A stretch of DNA of 64,000 nt from positions 30,665-94,664 of the forward strand of contig NZ_FNWV01000010.1 of NCBI RefSeq assembly GCF_900108555.1, in the 5' to 3' direction. The DNA is from Ruminococcus flavefaciens (GTDB lineage: Bacteria; Bacillota; Clostridia; Oscillospirales; Ruminococcaceae). The notes below the pieces were generated by a model, which was given only the letters and a program-made list of their open reading frames with translations, was not told where the DNA came from and did no database searches. Positions within the stretch are counted from its first letter, which is position 1. Every line of letters begins with the position of its first letter. The position numbers and the translations under genes are program-made. Below, in pieces: positions 51,950 through 61,007 of this stretch.

Positions 51950-52488
51950 TAAAGTTCATTTTTTTCGGGAAGTTTAGTTCTGAGCTTTGCAGGCAGGAAT
52001 TTTGTGATATTCTCAAGCATTCTCTCGTCGGGTGAAAATACCAGCCTTGCCGAACCTACAGACTCGTCAGTGAAATCCGCATAGTATTCATGAGAAGCAA
52101 TATTATCCGTTGCGAATACTATGGTCATATCATCTGTCTCTTCAATGTCATCGCTGTATTTTCCGAATGCAGTGAACTGTCTTACATTTGTCGAAAGCAT
52201 CTCACGTCTTTTCTTCTTGGCAATTATCTTGTCAACATCGAGCTCACCATTGGTGAAAGAATACTCATACTCAACGTACGTATTCTGAAAGAAATTATAA
52301 GTTCCGTAGCCCGCTGCTGCCGCAAGGAAAAAACCCAGAACAGATATGATCGGATTTCTTATCTGAAGCAGGGAAAGAGCCAAAATCGACAGGGTGAACA
52401 AGCCGCCTACAATAAGAAACAGTATTCTTCTGTTCTTGTCTGACTTTGTTTCGTTCTTTTTTACGAGCTGTTCTGCAAAATTATCCAT
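51949..52488 (-). CDS. DUF6106-like membrane protein
   Basis: 179 residues from the ATG at 52488 (ATGGAGATAATATA upstream). A basic N terminus (MDNFAEQLVKKNETKSDKNR), two membrane helices (about 22-40, 47-67), then a cytosolic domain with YEYSFTNGELDVDKIIAKKK, reminiscent of PH-like/DUF6106 proteins (recall, unverified). Stop and start overlap with the GT-C gene. Confidence 0.75.
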   Translation of the reverse strand: MDNFAEQLVKKNETKSDKNRRILFLIVGGLFTLSILALSLLQIRNPIISVLGFFLAAAAGYGTYNFFQNTYVEYEYSFTNGELDVDKIIAKKKRREMLSTNVRQFTAFGKYSDDIEETDDMTIVFATDNIASHEYYADFTDESVGSARLVFSPDERMLENITKFLPAKLRTKLPEKNEL

Positions 52489-52637
52489 TATATTATCTCC
52501 ATTCGATATTTTAAAAGTGATACAAATTAATAATAACACATTTTTAGTCAGAATGCAATAAATCATATCATTTTTTTCAAATGCTTCATCTTTTTTTCAC
52601 AAGTTTGCTGTTACTCGGGATTTTTTTGAAAAAAGCC

Positions 52638-52666
52638 TTGATTTTTTTCAAAACAGCGTATATAAT
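52638..52666 (+). promoter_or_regulatory. Promoter of pheST
   Basis: TTGATT, 17-bp spacer, TATAAT, before the T-box leader. Confidence 0.8.
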
Positions 52667-52669
52667 TGT

Positions 52670-52916
52670 GTTATAACCCGTTGACTGAGAGAGTAAGTGT
52701 GCATAAGCTTCATCAGAGAAGGACGAAAAGGTGCGAGCGTCCTGCTGCTTTACATACCGAAGTTCACTCACGAGGGGCAAAGCGGAAGCGCGATAGAGAT
52801 ACCGCGTAGTAGGCTGAGACGTAGGTCTGCGTTAAAGACAAGAGAGTGTCGGCTCTCCTGACAATGGGTGGTATAAAAGCAAGGTAAGTCTTGTCCTGTT
52901 GGACAGGGCTTTTTTT
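52670..52916 (+). promoter_or_regulatory. T-box riboswitch (tRNA-Phe) controlling pheST
   Basis: Stem I spans about 52678-52780; the specifier loop reads CGAAGTTCACTCACGAGG, with TTC (Phe) followed by A. T-box sequence AATGGGTGGTA (about 52863-52873), then TAAAAGC where most T-boxes have CCGCGG. Terminator AGTCTTGTCC / GGACAGGGCT and seven T (52887-52916). Matches the downstream Phe-tRNA synthetase genes. Confidence 0.9.
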
Positions 52917-53058
52917 AATTCGGAATTAGGAATTCGGAATGCGGAATTGTTTGTAACGGCTTTTTTATCAAATTCAAACGACCGATATTTCTATTTTTTA
53001 TCATCGCCGTAAGGTGACACTTTAATTCCGAATTATAAATTCCGAACTCCTAATTAAT
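52917..53058. repeat. Hairpin repeat with AATTCGG arms, second copy
   Basis: AATTCGGAATTAGGAATTCGG-type words on the left, and AATTCCGAATTATAAATTCC on the right, flanking a core with CATCGCCGTAAGGTGAC. Same type as 3065-3183. It lies between the T-box terminator and pheS. Confidence 0.7.
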
Positions 53059-53076
53059 ATTTTTTGAGGTGAAACA

Positions 53077-54105
53077 ATGAAAGAACAGCTTGAAAAGATC
53101 GAGGCTCTGGCTAAGCAGGAGCTTGATGCCTGCACTGAGATCAAGGCACTGGACGACCTGAGGATAAAGTTCCTCGGAAAAAAAGGTGAGCTCACAGCTA
53201 TCCTCAAACAGATGGGTAAGCTCTCCGCAGAAGAAAGACCTGTTATCGGTCAGCTCGCAAACAAGGTAAGAGCAGATATCGAAGAAGCTCTGAACACTAA
53301 GCTTTCTTCACTGAAAGCAAACGCACAGGCTGCAAAGCTTGCTGAGGAGAAGATCGACATCACTCTCCCCGGCAAACACGCTCCTTTCGGCAAGCTCCAC
53401 CCGCTCACTAAGGTGGAAAACGAGATAAGAGAAATATTCATCGGCATGGGCTTCAATATCGCTGACGGTCCCGAGATCGACGACGATTACCACGTATTCG
53501 AGGCTCTCAATCTCCCTCCCGATCACCCTGCAAGAGATACTCAGGATACATTCTACATCGAAGGAACAAACGAGTCTGTACTTCTCCGTACTCAGACTTC
53601 TTCCGTACAGGTACACGTAATGGAGAACCAGAAGCCCCCTATCCGTATCATCTCACCGGGACGAGTTTTCCGTTCGGACGCTGTTGACGCTACTCACTCT
53701 CCTCTCTTCCACCAGATAGAGGGACTCGTAGTTGACAAGGGCATCACAATGAGCGACCTCAAAGGCACTCTCGAAATGCTTATGAAAAAGCTCTACGGCA
53801 ACGACTGCAAGCTCCGTTTCCGTCCTCACCACTTCCCGTTCACAGAGCCAAGCTGTGAGGTAGATATAAGCTGCTTCAACTGCGGCGGCAAGGGCTGCTC
53901 AATGTGTAAGGACGAGGGCTATATCGAGCTCCTCGGCGCAGGAATGGTACACCCGAAGGTGCTTGAGAACTGCGGTATCGATCCTGAGGAGTACTCGGGC
54001 TTCGCATTCGGTCTCGGTCTCGAGCGTATGGTAATGGGACGCTACGATATCAACGACCTCCGTCTCCTCTATGAGAACGATGTTCGCTTCTTAGAGCAGT
54101 TCTGA
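53077..54105 (+). CDS. pheS: Phenylalanine-tRNA ligase alpha subunit
   Basis: 342 residues. N-terminal coiled coil (about 1-85), then the class II catalytic core with motif 2 HSPLFHQIEGLVVD, FRPHHFPFTEPSCEVD, and motif 3 GFAFGLGLERMVM. Ribosome site TTGAGGTG. Forms the alpha2beta2 enzyme with PheT, encoded 82 bp downstream. Confidence 0.97.
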   Translation: MKEQLEKIEALAKQELDACTEIKALDDLRIKFLGKKGELTAILKQMGKLSAEERPVIGQLANKVRADIEEALNTKLSSLKANAQAAKLAEEKIDITLPGKHAPFGKLHPLTKVENEIREIFIGMGFNIADGPEIDDDYHVFEALNLPPDHPARDTQDTFYIEGTNESVLLRTQTSSVQVHVMENQKPPIRIISPGRVFRSDAVDATHSPLFHQIEGLVVDKGITMSDLKGTLEMLMKKLYGNDCKLRFRPHHFPFTEPSCEVDISCFNCGGKGCSMCKDEGYIELLGAGMVHPKVLENCGIDPEEYSGFAFGLGLERMVMGRYDINDLRLLYENDVRFLEQF

Positions 54106-54187
54106 GCAATTCACAATTCATAATGCATAATTCATAATTTCTCTTTGGAGAAATGTACTGATTATAGATCTTGAAAGGAAAAAAGAT

Positions 54188-56644
54188 ATGAATTTATCTA
54201 TGAAATGGCTCGGCGACTATGTAAAAGCCGATATGCCTATAAAGGATTTCTGCCACGCCCTCACAATGAGCGGCTCAAAGGTAGAGTGCTATGAAAAAGA
54301 GGGCAGCAATATCTCCAACGTAGTAGTTGGTAAGATACTCTCAAAGGGACCTCACGAAAACGCTGACGCGCTGTTCGTATGTCAGGTGGACATCGGCGCA
54401 GAAGCTCCTATACAGATAGTTACAAACGCAAAGAACGTAAAAGAGGGCGACCTCGTCCCCGTTGCTCTTGACGGAGCTGTTCTCCCCGAGGGCAAGATAA
54501 AGAAGTGCAAGATGCGTGGAGTTGAAAGTTTCGGTATGTTCTGCGGACTTGATACTCTCGGTCTTACAGCTCACGACTTCCCATATGCAGATCCCGAGGG
54601 CGTATTCGTAATCGAAGAGGACTGCAAGCTTGGTGAGGATATCCACACAGCTATCGGTCTTGACGATACTTCCGTAGAGTTCGAGATAACCTCAAACCGT
54701 CCCGACTGTCTCAGCGTTATCGGTCTTGCAAGAGAAACTGCTGCTACCTACGGTACAGAGCTTAAAGTAAAAGCTCCCGAATTCAAGGGCGTTGACGGCG
54801 ATATCAACTCAATGCTCAAAGTAGATATAATCAACACTGAAAAGTGTCAGAGATACTGCGCAGGTATCGTAAAGAATGTAAAGATCGGTCCTTCACCTCG
54901 CTGGATGAGAGAGAGACTCCGTGCAAGCGGAGTTCGTCCTATCAACAACTTCGTTGATATCACAAACTACGTTATGCTTGAATACGGTCAGCCTATGCAC
55001 GCTTTCGACCTCCGCTACGTTGAGGGAGCTCATATCAATGTCCGCAACGCTAAGAACGGCGAAAAGATAATGACTCTTGACGGCGTTGAGCGTGAGCTCA
55101 CAGAGGATATGCTGGTTATCGCTGACGAGAAGAAGCCTGTAGCAGTTGCAGGTATCATGGGCGGCGAGTACAGCGGTATCATGGACGATACAACAACTGT
55201 TGTATTCGAGTCTGCATACTTCGAGCCAACACAGGTAAGACAGACTTCAAAGAAGCTCCGTCTCAAGTCTGACGCTTCTGCTCGTTACGAAAAGGGCGTT
55301 GACAGACTTATCTCCATGACCTGCTTAAAGAGAGCATTTGAGCTTGTCGAAGAGCTCGGTGCAGGTGAAGTCCTCAACACAGTCATCGACCGCGACTACA
55401 CAGACAAGACTCCTGCAACAGTTGATTTCAGCGCAGAGTGGATAAATAATTTCCTCGGCACAGATATCTCCGAAGCAGATATGATAAAGTACCTCGAACG
55501 CCTTGAATTCAAGGTAGAGAACGGCAAGGTAATAGCTCCTTCATTCCGTATCGACATCGGCTGCAAGGCTGATATCGCAGAGGAAGTTGCTCGTATCTAC
55601 GGCTACAACAATATCCCTTCAACTGATTTCCGCGGCATAGCAAGAGCTGAATTCACTGAGGAGCAGAAGTTCGCACGTACACTGAGAAACGCTGCTGTAT
55701 CACTTGGCGGATACGAGATAGCAACCTACTCATTCGTATCACCTAAGTATTTCGACAAGATAAAGCTCCCTGCTGACAGTAAGCTCCGCAAGGTAGTAAA
55801 GATAGTAAATCCTCTCGGTGAGGACACAAGCGTTATGAGAACATCTACTATCCCTTCGATGCTGGACGTTCTCTCATTCAACTACAATAACCGCAACGAC
55901 AAGGCTTGTCTCTTTGAGATAGCTAAGGAGTACCTCCCTGCTGAGGTCGAGAAGCCTTTTATCAACGGCGAGACTCTTGCTAACAGCGGCAAACAGAAGC
56001 ACAAATATAACTATTCACTTCCAGATGAGCCTCAGAGACTCACTATCGGTATGTACGGCGGCGATGCTGACTTCTACACCCTCAAGGGCATGGTTGAGCA
56101 GCTCCTTGCTGAGCTTAAAATAGCCGATGTTGAGTATATCCGTGCAAACGACTGCGATGAATTCGATGAGAAGTACGCTCTCCACCCCGGCAGAAGCGCA
56201 GTTATCATCAAGGACGGCAAATATCTCGGTATCATGGGCGAAGTTCACCCTGATGTACAGGAGACATATGAGATAGGCGTAAAGACTTATGTTGCAAAGC
56301 TCAATATTCCAGAGCTCATGGAAGCTGCTGCTGACAAGATAACATATCAGCCGCTGCCAAAGTTCCCTGCAACTACACGTGACCTCAGTCTCCTTGTTGA
56401 CGAGGATATGCCTGTTGCAGAGCTTGAAAAGGCTATCAAGGGCGCAGTCGGAAAGATACTCGAAAAGGTAACTCTCTTCGACGTATACCGCAGCGACGAT
56501 ATGAAGAAGAACAGCAAGAAGAGTATCGCTTACTCTATCTCAATGCGTTCACACGAAGGCACACTCACTGACGAGCAGGCTGATGGAGCAATGAAGCGCG
56601 TACTTAAAGCTCTCAATGCTATCGGCGCAGAGCTCAGAGGCTAA
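54188..56644 (+). CDS. pheT: Phenylalanine-tRNA ligase beta subunit
   Basis: 818 residues, the usual length. N-terminal tRNA-binding OB domain (about 40-150), B3/B4 editing domain, B5 domain (about 400-480), and the C-terminal anticodon-binding FDX-ACB fold (FPATTRDLSLLVDEDMPVAE at about 727-746 onwards). Ribosome site GAAAGG. Gap to pheS holds a short AATTCATAAT stutter. Confidence 0.97.
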   Translation: MNLSMKWLGDYVKADMPIKDFCHALTMSGSKVECYEKEGSNISNVVVGKILSKGPHENADALFVCQVDIGAEAPIQIVTNAKNVKEGDLVPVALDGAVLPEGKIKKCKMRGVESFGMFCGLDTLGLTAHDFPYADPEGVFVIEEDCKLGEDIHTAIGLDDTSVEFEITSNRPDCLSVIGLARETAATYGTELKVKAPEFKGVDGDINSMLKVDIINTEKCQRYCAGIVKNVKIGPSPRWMRERLRASGVRPINNFVDITNYVMLEYGQPMHAFDLRYVEGAHINVRNAKNGEKIMTLDGVERELTEDMLVIADEKKPVAVAGIMGGEYSGIMDDTTTVVFESAYFEPTQVRQTSKKLRLKSDASARYEKGVDRLISMTCLKRAFELVEELGAGEVLNTVIDRDYTDKTPATVDFSAEWINNFLGTDISEADMIKYLERLEFKVENGKVIAPSFRIDIGCKADIAEEVARIYGYNNIPSTDFRGIARAEFTEEQKFARTLRNAAVSLGGYEIATYSFVSPKYFDKIKLPADSKLRKVVKIVNPLGEDTSVMRTSTIPSMLDVLSFNYNNRNDKACLFEIAKEYLPAEVEKPFINGETLANSGKQKHKYNYSLPDEPQRLTIGMYGGDADFYTLKGMVEQLLAELKIADVEYIRANDCDEFDEKYALHPGRSAVIIKDGKYLGIMGEVHPDVQETYEIGVKTYVAKLNIPELMEAAADKITYQPLPKFPATTRDLSLLVDEDMPVAELEKAIKGAVGKILEKVTLFDVYRSDDMKKNSKKSIAYSISMRSHEGTLTDEQADGAMKRVLKALNAIGAELRG

Positions 56645-56741
56645 GGCAGCGTGACGCTGCACTCTTGCCGCGCTGACACTCGCAAGCTCGTTCAAACGTG
56701 ACTTGTACTTCGCTTACAGCGCGGTAATACATTATAAATTT

Positions 56742-56774
56742 AAGGCGGACTTGTATAAAAGAGTCCGCCTTTTT
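56742..56774 (+). terminator. Terminator of pheST
   Basis: AAGGCGGACT / AGTCCGCCTT stem and TTTTT. Confidence 0.92.
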
Positions 56775-56837
56775 CAATGACTTGCTATTCATAAGAAACT
56801 ATCGGAGTTAACGTGTGCTAATTTTGAGTGAGTCCGC

Positions 56838-56866
56838 TTGCATAAAATGACAAAAAATGATATACT
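56838..56866 (+). promoter_or_regulatory. Promoter of the M16C peptidase
   Basis: TTGCAT, 17-bp spacer, TATACT. Confidence 0.65.
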
Positions 56867-56896
56867 TATATCATAAACCACATTAGGAGGCAAATA

Positions 56897-59752
56897 ATGC
56901 AAATAAACGATAATATACACGGCTTTACCGTAATAAGAATAACTCCTGCTCCGAACAGCGGTTCAGAGCTTATAGAAATGAATCACGACAAAACAGGTGC
57001 AAAGCTCATCTGGCTCAAAAACGACGGTGAAAACAAGCTTTTCTCCATAGGATTCAGAACTCCTCCAAAGGACGACACAGGTATATTCCATATCCTTGAA
57101 CATTCAGTACTTGGCGGTTCAAAGAAATATCCCGTAAAAGAACCTTTCCTTGAGCTTATGAAAGGTACTATGAACACCTTCCTTAACGCAATGACCTATC
57201 CCGATAAGACTATTTTCCCTGTATCGAGCCGAAATGATACGGATTTCATGAATCTTACACAGGTTTATCTCGATGCAGTCTTTGATCCTGCTATATACTA
57301 CAATCCAAATATCTTCTATCAGGAGGGCTGGCACATTGAAATGCGCAGCAAGTCCGACAAGCCTGTATACAAGGGCGTTGTATTCAACGAGATGAAGGGC
57401 GCACTTTCCTCTATATACAGCCGTATCGAGACAGAGCTCATGAACGTGCTCTTCCCTGACACCTGCTATCGCTTCGAGTCAGGCGGACTTCCCGAAAAGA
57501 TCACAAACCTTACATACGAACAATTCATCGAAGGTCACAAGAAACACTACCACCCTTCCAATTCATATATATTCCTTGACGGTCCTGTGGACATCGACAG
57601 TGTTCTCGGACTTATCGACGGCGAATACCTCAGCCGCTATGACAAGCGCGAAGCTGATACGGAAATACCTTTCCAGAAGGCTATCGCTCCTACAGTAAAG
57701 AAATGCTATTATGAGATCTCTCAGGACGAGGACGATAAAAAGCATACCTATCTCGTTATGGGCAAGGTCCTCGGAAGCTGGGAGGAACGCGAAAAGATAA
57801 CAGCTGCTTCCGTACTCGCAGAAGCACTTACAGGCTCAAACGATGCTCCTCTCAAAAGAGCTGTCCTCGATACAGAGCTTTGCCTTGATGTATCTCTCGA
57901 AGTCAGCGACGGCATTTTACAGCCATTCGGCAGCCTGTGCATAAGCAACACCGACCCTGAAAGCTGTGAAAAGCTGAAAGAGACTGTAAGAAATACTGCT
58001 TCCAGTCTGTGCAGGGACGGAATTGACCGTGAGCTTCTCAAAGCTTCAATAAACCGCCTTGAATTCAAGTTCCGCGCAGGAAAAGAACCACGAGGTCTTA
58101 CACGCTGCACAAATGCTCTTTCAGCATGGCTCTACGGCGGCGATCCCCTCTGCTATCTTGAACTCGGTGAGGTATACGACTCTCTCAGAAGCAAACTGGA
58201 CACAGATTATTTTGAAAAGCTCCTTCACGAATGGCTTCTTGACGAAAGCGGTCAGGCTGAGCTGTATATGCTCCCGTCCCGTACATACGGCGAAGAGCAG
58301 AAGGCTGCCGAAGAAAAGCGTCTTTCAGATGTAATGAACAGCCTTGCCTGCGAAGAGGTAGATGTACTGATCGAACAGAACAAGAAGCTTGACGACTGGC
58401 AGAAGTCTGTGGATACTCCCGAACAGCTTGCAACTATGCCTCATCTTGCACTTTCCGAGGTCAGCGATAAGCCTCTGGCTTTTGAGACAGACGAGACAAA
58501 ATGCAATGGCGTGACAGTCCTGCGCCATCCTGCTTCTGATAAGGGCATAGCTGCGTTAAATCTTTACTTTTCACTTGCAGACTGCACCGAGCAGGAGCTT
58601 TCAGCCGCTGCTGCAATGTGTGAGCTTTACGGTTCTCTTGCAACTTCAAAAAGCTCGGCTGCAGAGATACAGCGCAGAGTAACAGGAGTTCTCGGAAGCA
58701 TCTCCTACAATATAAACGTATTCTCACAAATGGGAGTAAAGGACAAGTGCAAGCCTTTCCTCTCCGTTAAGGCACGTTTCCTCGAAAAGAATACTGACGA
58801 AGCTCTTTCCCTTATCAGTGAGATAATAACAGATACTCAATTTACCGATAATGCGGCTATATGCGAGATCTTAAAGCAGGAAAAGGAAGATTTCAAGCAG
58901 CATATCATGTCAAACGGACATTCATACTCAATGAATCGTGTTAAAGCTTCACTTTCTGCCGAGTCGGCAGTAGCTGAACTCGTTTCGGGATATGAAGGAT
59001 ATAAGCGTCTTAATGCAGCTCTCGATGCTCCTGAAAAGCTCATTGCCGATATAAACTCTGTCAGCAAGCGCATAATATGTTCATCTCGTCTTACTGCAAG
59101 TATAACCGACAGCAGCGACATTTCAATTGAGCCGCTTATCAGCTCGCTCCCCGAGGGCACTCCATCTGCCTGCGAGGAAATGGCATATACTCTTAATATC
59201 CCCGAAAAGCAGGGAGTCATTATCCCTTCGGGCATATCATATACAGCTATGGCATTCCCTGATAATTCAGCAGATATAGCTGTATGCAATGTACTTTTCC
59301 ACGCACTTTCACTTGAATACCTCTGGAACGAAGTTCGAGTAAAGGGCGGCGCATACGGAACAGGTGCAATGATATCACCTTCACGCGAGCAGTCGTTCTA
59401 TTCCTACAGAGATCCGTCCCCAAAGACTACGATCGAGACTTTCCGCAAGGCTGCTGATTTCACAGCAGAATACTGCAAAAACGATCCTGATATCACACAG
59501 TATATCATCAGTTCTATCGCAAAAAACGAACCGCTTTACTCAGACGGAAACAGAAGCATAAAGGCTGACGGCGTCTGGTTCAGAGGCGTAAGCAGTGAAG
59601 AACGTGCAGATATCAAGAGGAAGATGCTGAAGGTAACTCCGAAGCAGCTTGCCGAAGCTGCCGAAAAGCTCAGGAACTGCGGAAATATATGCGTATTCGG
59701 CAACGAAGCCGCTATGCAGGGACTTGACCTCACAGTAGATACACTTGCCTGA
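56897..59752 (+). CDS. M16C (presequence protease/insulinase-type) metallopeptidase
   Basis: 951 residues, four M16 half-domains in one chain. Inverted zinc motif HILEH (65-69) with the distal Glu in VVFNEMKGALSS (about 155-166). Second half has the RVKGGAYGTGAM motif that helps bind substrate. It degrades short peptides in a closed chamber; cytosolic, as no signal peptide is present. Monocistronic, followed by a bidirectional terminator. Confidence 0.94.
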   Translation: MQINDNIHGFTVIRITPAPNSGSELIEMNHDKTGAKLIWLKNDGENKLFSIGFRTPPKDDTGIFHILEHSVLGGSKKYPVKEPFLELMKGTMNTFLNAMTYPDKTIFPVSSRNDTDFMNLTQVYLDAVFDPAIYYNPNIFYQEGWHIEMRSKSDKPVYKGVVFNEMKGALSSIYSRIETELMNVLFPDTCYRFESGGLPEKITNLTYEQFIEGHKKHYHPSNSYIFLDGPVDIDSVLGLIDGEYLSRYDKREADTEIPFQKAIAPTVKKCYYEISQDEDDKKHTYLVMGKVLGSWEEREKITAASVLAEALTGSNDAPLKRAVLDTELCLDVSLEVSDGILQPFGSLCISNTDPESCEKLKETVRNTASSLCRDGIDRELLKASINRLEFKFRAGKEPRGLTRCTNALSAWLYGGDPLCYLELGEVYDSLRSKLDTDYFEKLLHEWLLDESGQAELYMLPSRTYGEEQKAAEEKRLSDVMNSLACEEVDVLIEQNKKLDDWQKSVDTPEQLATMPHLALSEVSDKPLAFETDETKCNGVTVLRHPASDKGIAALNLYFSLADCTEQELSAAAAMCELYGSLATSKSSAAEIQRRVTGVLGSISYNINVFSQMGVKDKCKPFLSVKARFLEKNTDEALSLISEIITDTQFTDNAAICEILKQEKEDFKQHIMSNGHSYSMNRVKASLSAESAVAELVSGYEGYKRLNAALDAPEKLIADINSVSKRIICSSRLTASITDSSDISIEPLISSLPEGTPSACEEMAYTLNIPEKQGVIIPSGISYTAMAFPDNSADIAVCNVLFHALSLEYLWNEVRVKGGAYGTGAMISPSREQSFYSYRDPSPKTTIETFRKAADFTAEYCKNDPDITQYIISSIAKNEPLYSDGNRSIKADGVWFRGVSSEERADIKRKMLKVTPKQLAEAAEKLRNCGNICVFGNEAAMQGLDLTVDTLA

Positions 59753-59783
59753 TATAAATTATATTCTTTATCACATACAAAAT

Positions 59784-59813
59784 AAAGCCCGAAAGCATAT
59801 GCTTTCGGGCTTT
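59784..59813. terminator. Bidirectional terminator
   Basis: AAAGCCCGAAAGC / GCTTTCGGGCTTT between the convergent M16C gene and asnA. Confidence 0.93.
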
Positions 59814-59823
59814 GCTATTGCTA

Positions 59824-60834
59824 TCAAAGAAGAGTTATACCGTTTGCTGCGCACTTCTCTATCATCTCGTCAGACCATATGGACGACTGAACTTCGCCGA
59901 TATGAGCCTTTTCAAGAAGAAGCATACAAAGTCTTGACTGACCGATACCGCCGCCGATAGTGAGAGGAAGTGTGCCGTCAGCTATCATCTGGTGATACTT
60001 GTACTGCATTCTGTCCTCAGCGCCGCACTCGGCAAGCTGCTTTTTAAGGGACTCTTCGTCAACACGAATACCCATTGAGGATATCTCCAGAGAATCATCG
60101 AGGACTTCGTCCCAGAACAGGATATCACCGTTGAGTGACCAGTCGTCGTAGTCGGGAGCTCTGCCGTCGTGCTTCTCACCGCTTGCAAGCTTACCGCCTA
60201 TCCCCATAAGGAATACTGTTCCGTGCTCCTTAGTGATAAGACGCTCACGCTCGTGACCTGTCTTATCGGGATATCTGTCCTCAAGCTCCTGAGTTGTTAT
60301 GAAATAAGGCTCTTCGCAGATCTTGCCTGCTATCTGAGGATAGCGGAGACTTACCTTGCGCTTTGTATAAGCGATAGCCTTTACTACTGATTTTACAGTC
60401 TCTTTAAGGAACTGGATATTTCTCTGCTCACGAGTGATGACCTTTTCCCAGTCCCACTGGTCAACGAATATGGAATGTGTATTGTCTGTATCGTCATCGC
60501 GGCGGATAGCATTCATATCTGTATAGATACCCTCGCCTGCATTGTAGCCGTAGCGATAGAGAGCCATTCTCTTCCACTTTGCAAGTGACTGGACTACTTC
60601 TGCTTCTGCGGCGATCTCCTTGATATCGAAATCCACCTTGCGCTCAACGCCGTTGAGGTCATCGTTGATACCGCTGCCCTTTTTTACGATAAGGGGAGCA
60701 GATACTCTGTCCAGAGTCAGTGCGAATGATAAAGCCTGCTGGAAAACGTCCTTGATGTATTTGATTGCGTGCTGAGTTTCTCTCAGCGTAAGGGCTGACT
60801 TATAGCCCTCAGGGATATACAGCGATCTTGACAT
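59824..60834 (-). CDS. asnA: Aspartate-ammonia ligase
   Basis: Ammonia-dependent asparagine synthesis. 336 residues, related to class II tRNA synthetases; motifs SLYIPEGYKSALTLRETQHA, FVDQWDWEKVI (about 121-131), and GGGIGQSRLCMLLL near the C terminus. Lies beside asnS, which loads the product onto tRNA. The 173-bp gap to asnS carries an inverted repeat. Confidence 0.97.
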   Translation of the reverse strand: MSRSLYIPEGYKSALTLRETQHAIKYIKDVFQQALSFALTLDRVSAPLIVKKGSGINDDLNGVERKVDFDIKEIAAEAEVVQSLAKWKRMALYRYGYNAGEGIYTDMNAIRRDDDTDNTHSIFVDQWDWEKVITREQRNIQFLKETVKSVVKAIAYTKRKVSLRYPQIAGKICEEPYFITTQELEDRYPDKTGHERERLITKEHGTVFLMGIGGKLASGEKHDGRAPDYDDWSLNGDILFWDEVLDDSLEISSMGIRVDEESLKKQLAECGAEDRMQYKYHQMIADGTLPLTIGGGIGQSRLCMLLLEKAHIGEVQSSIWSDEMIEKCAANGITLL

Positions 60835-60914
60835 GATTAATCACTTTCCTTTACTTGATATTTTAACGGCAATCGGCGCCATTGACGAAAGCCGTGCTGT
60901 CCTTATTTAAGCCA

Positions 60915-60990
60915 TTGTAGGGAACGCCGCCCTCGGCGTTCCGCGAAATAAATAAATTTATATTGGAACGCCGAGGGCGGCGTTCCCTAC
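60915..60990. repeat. Inverted pair of GGAACGCCGAGGGCGGCGTTCC units
   Basis: TAGGGAACGCCGCCCTCGGC with its continuation, and 20-25 bp further its reverse complement ending GGCGTTCCCTAC. Both arms are palindromic units of the same family as those at 15100 and 15315, in opposite orientations. Confidence 0.88.
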
Positions 60991-61007
60991 GTAATTAATA
61001 CGTTACA

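Larger units (their letters stand above)
56645..56896. other. Spacer with terminator and promoter
   Basis: 252 bp after pheT. Contains GCAGCGTGACGCTGC (56647), also seen inverted at 29430, a terminator at 56742-56774 and a promoter at 56838-56866. No gene. Confidence 0.8.
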
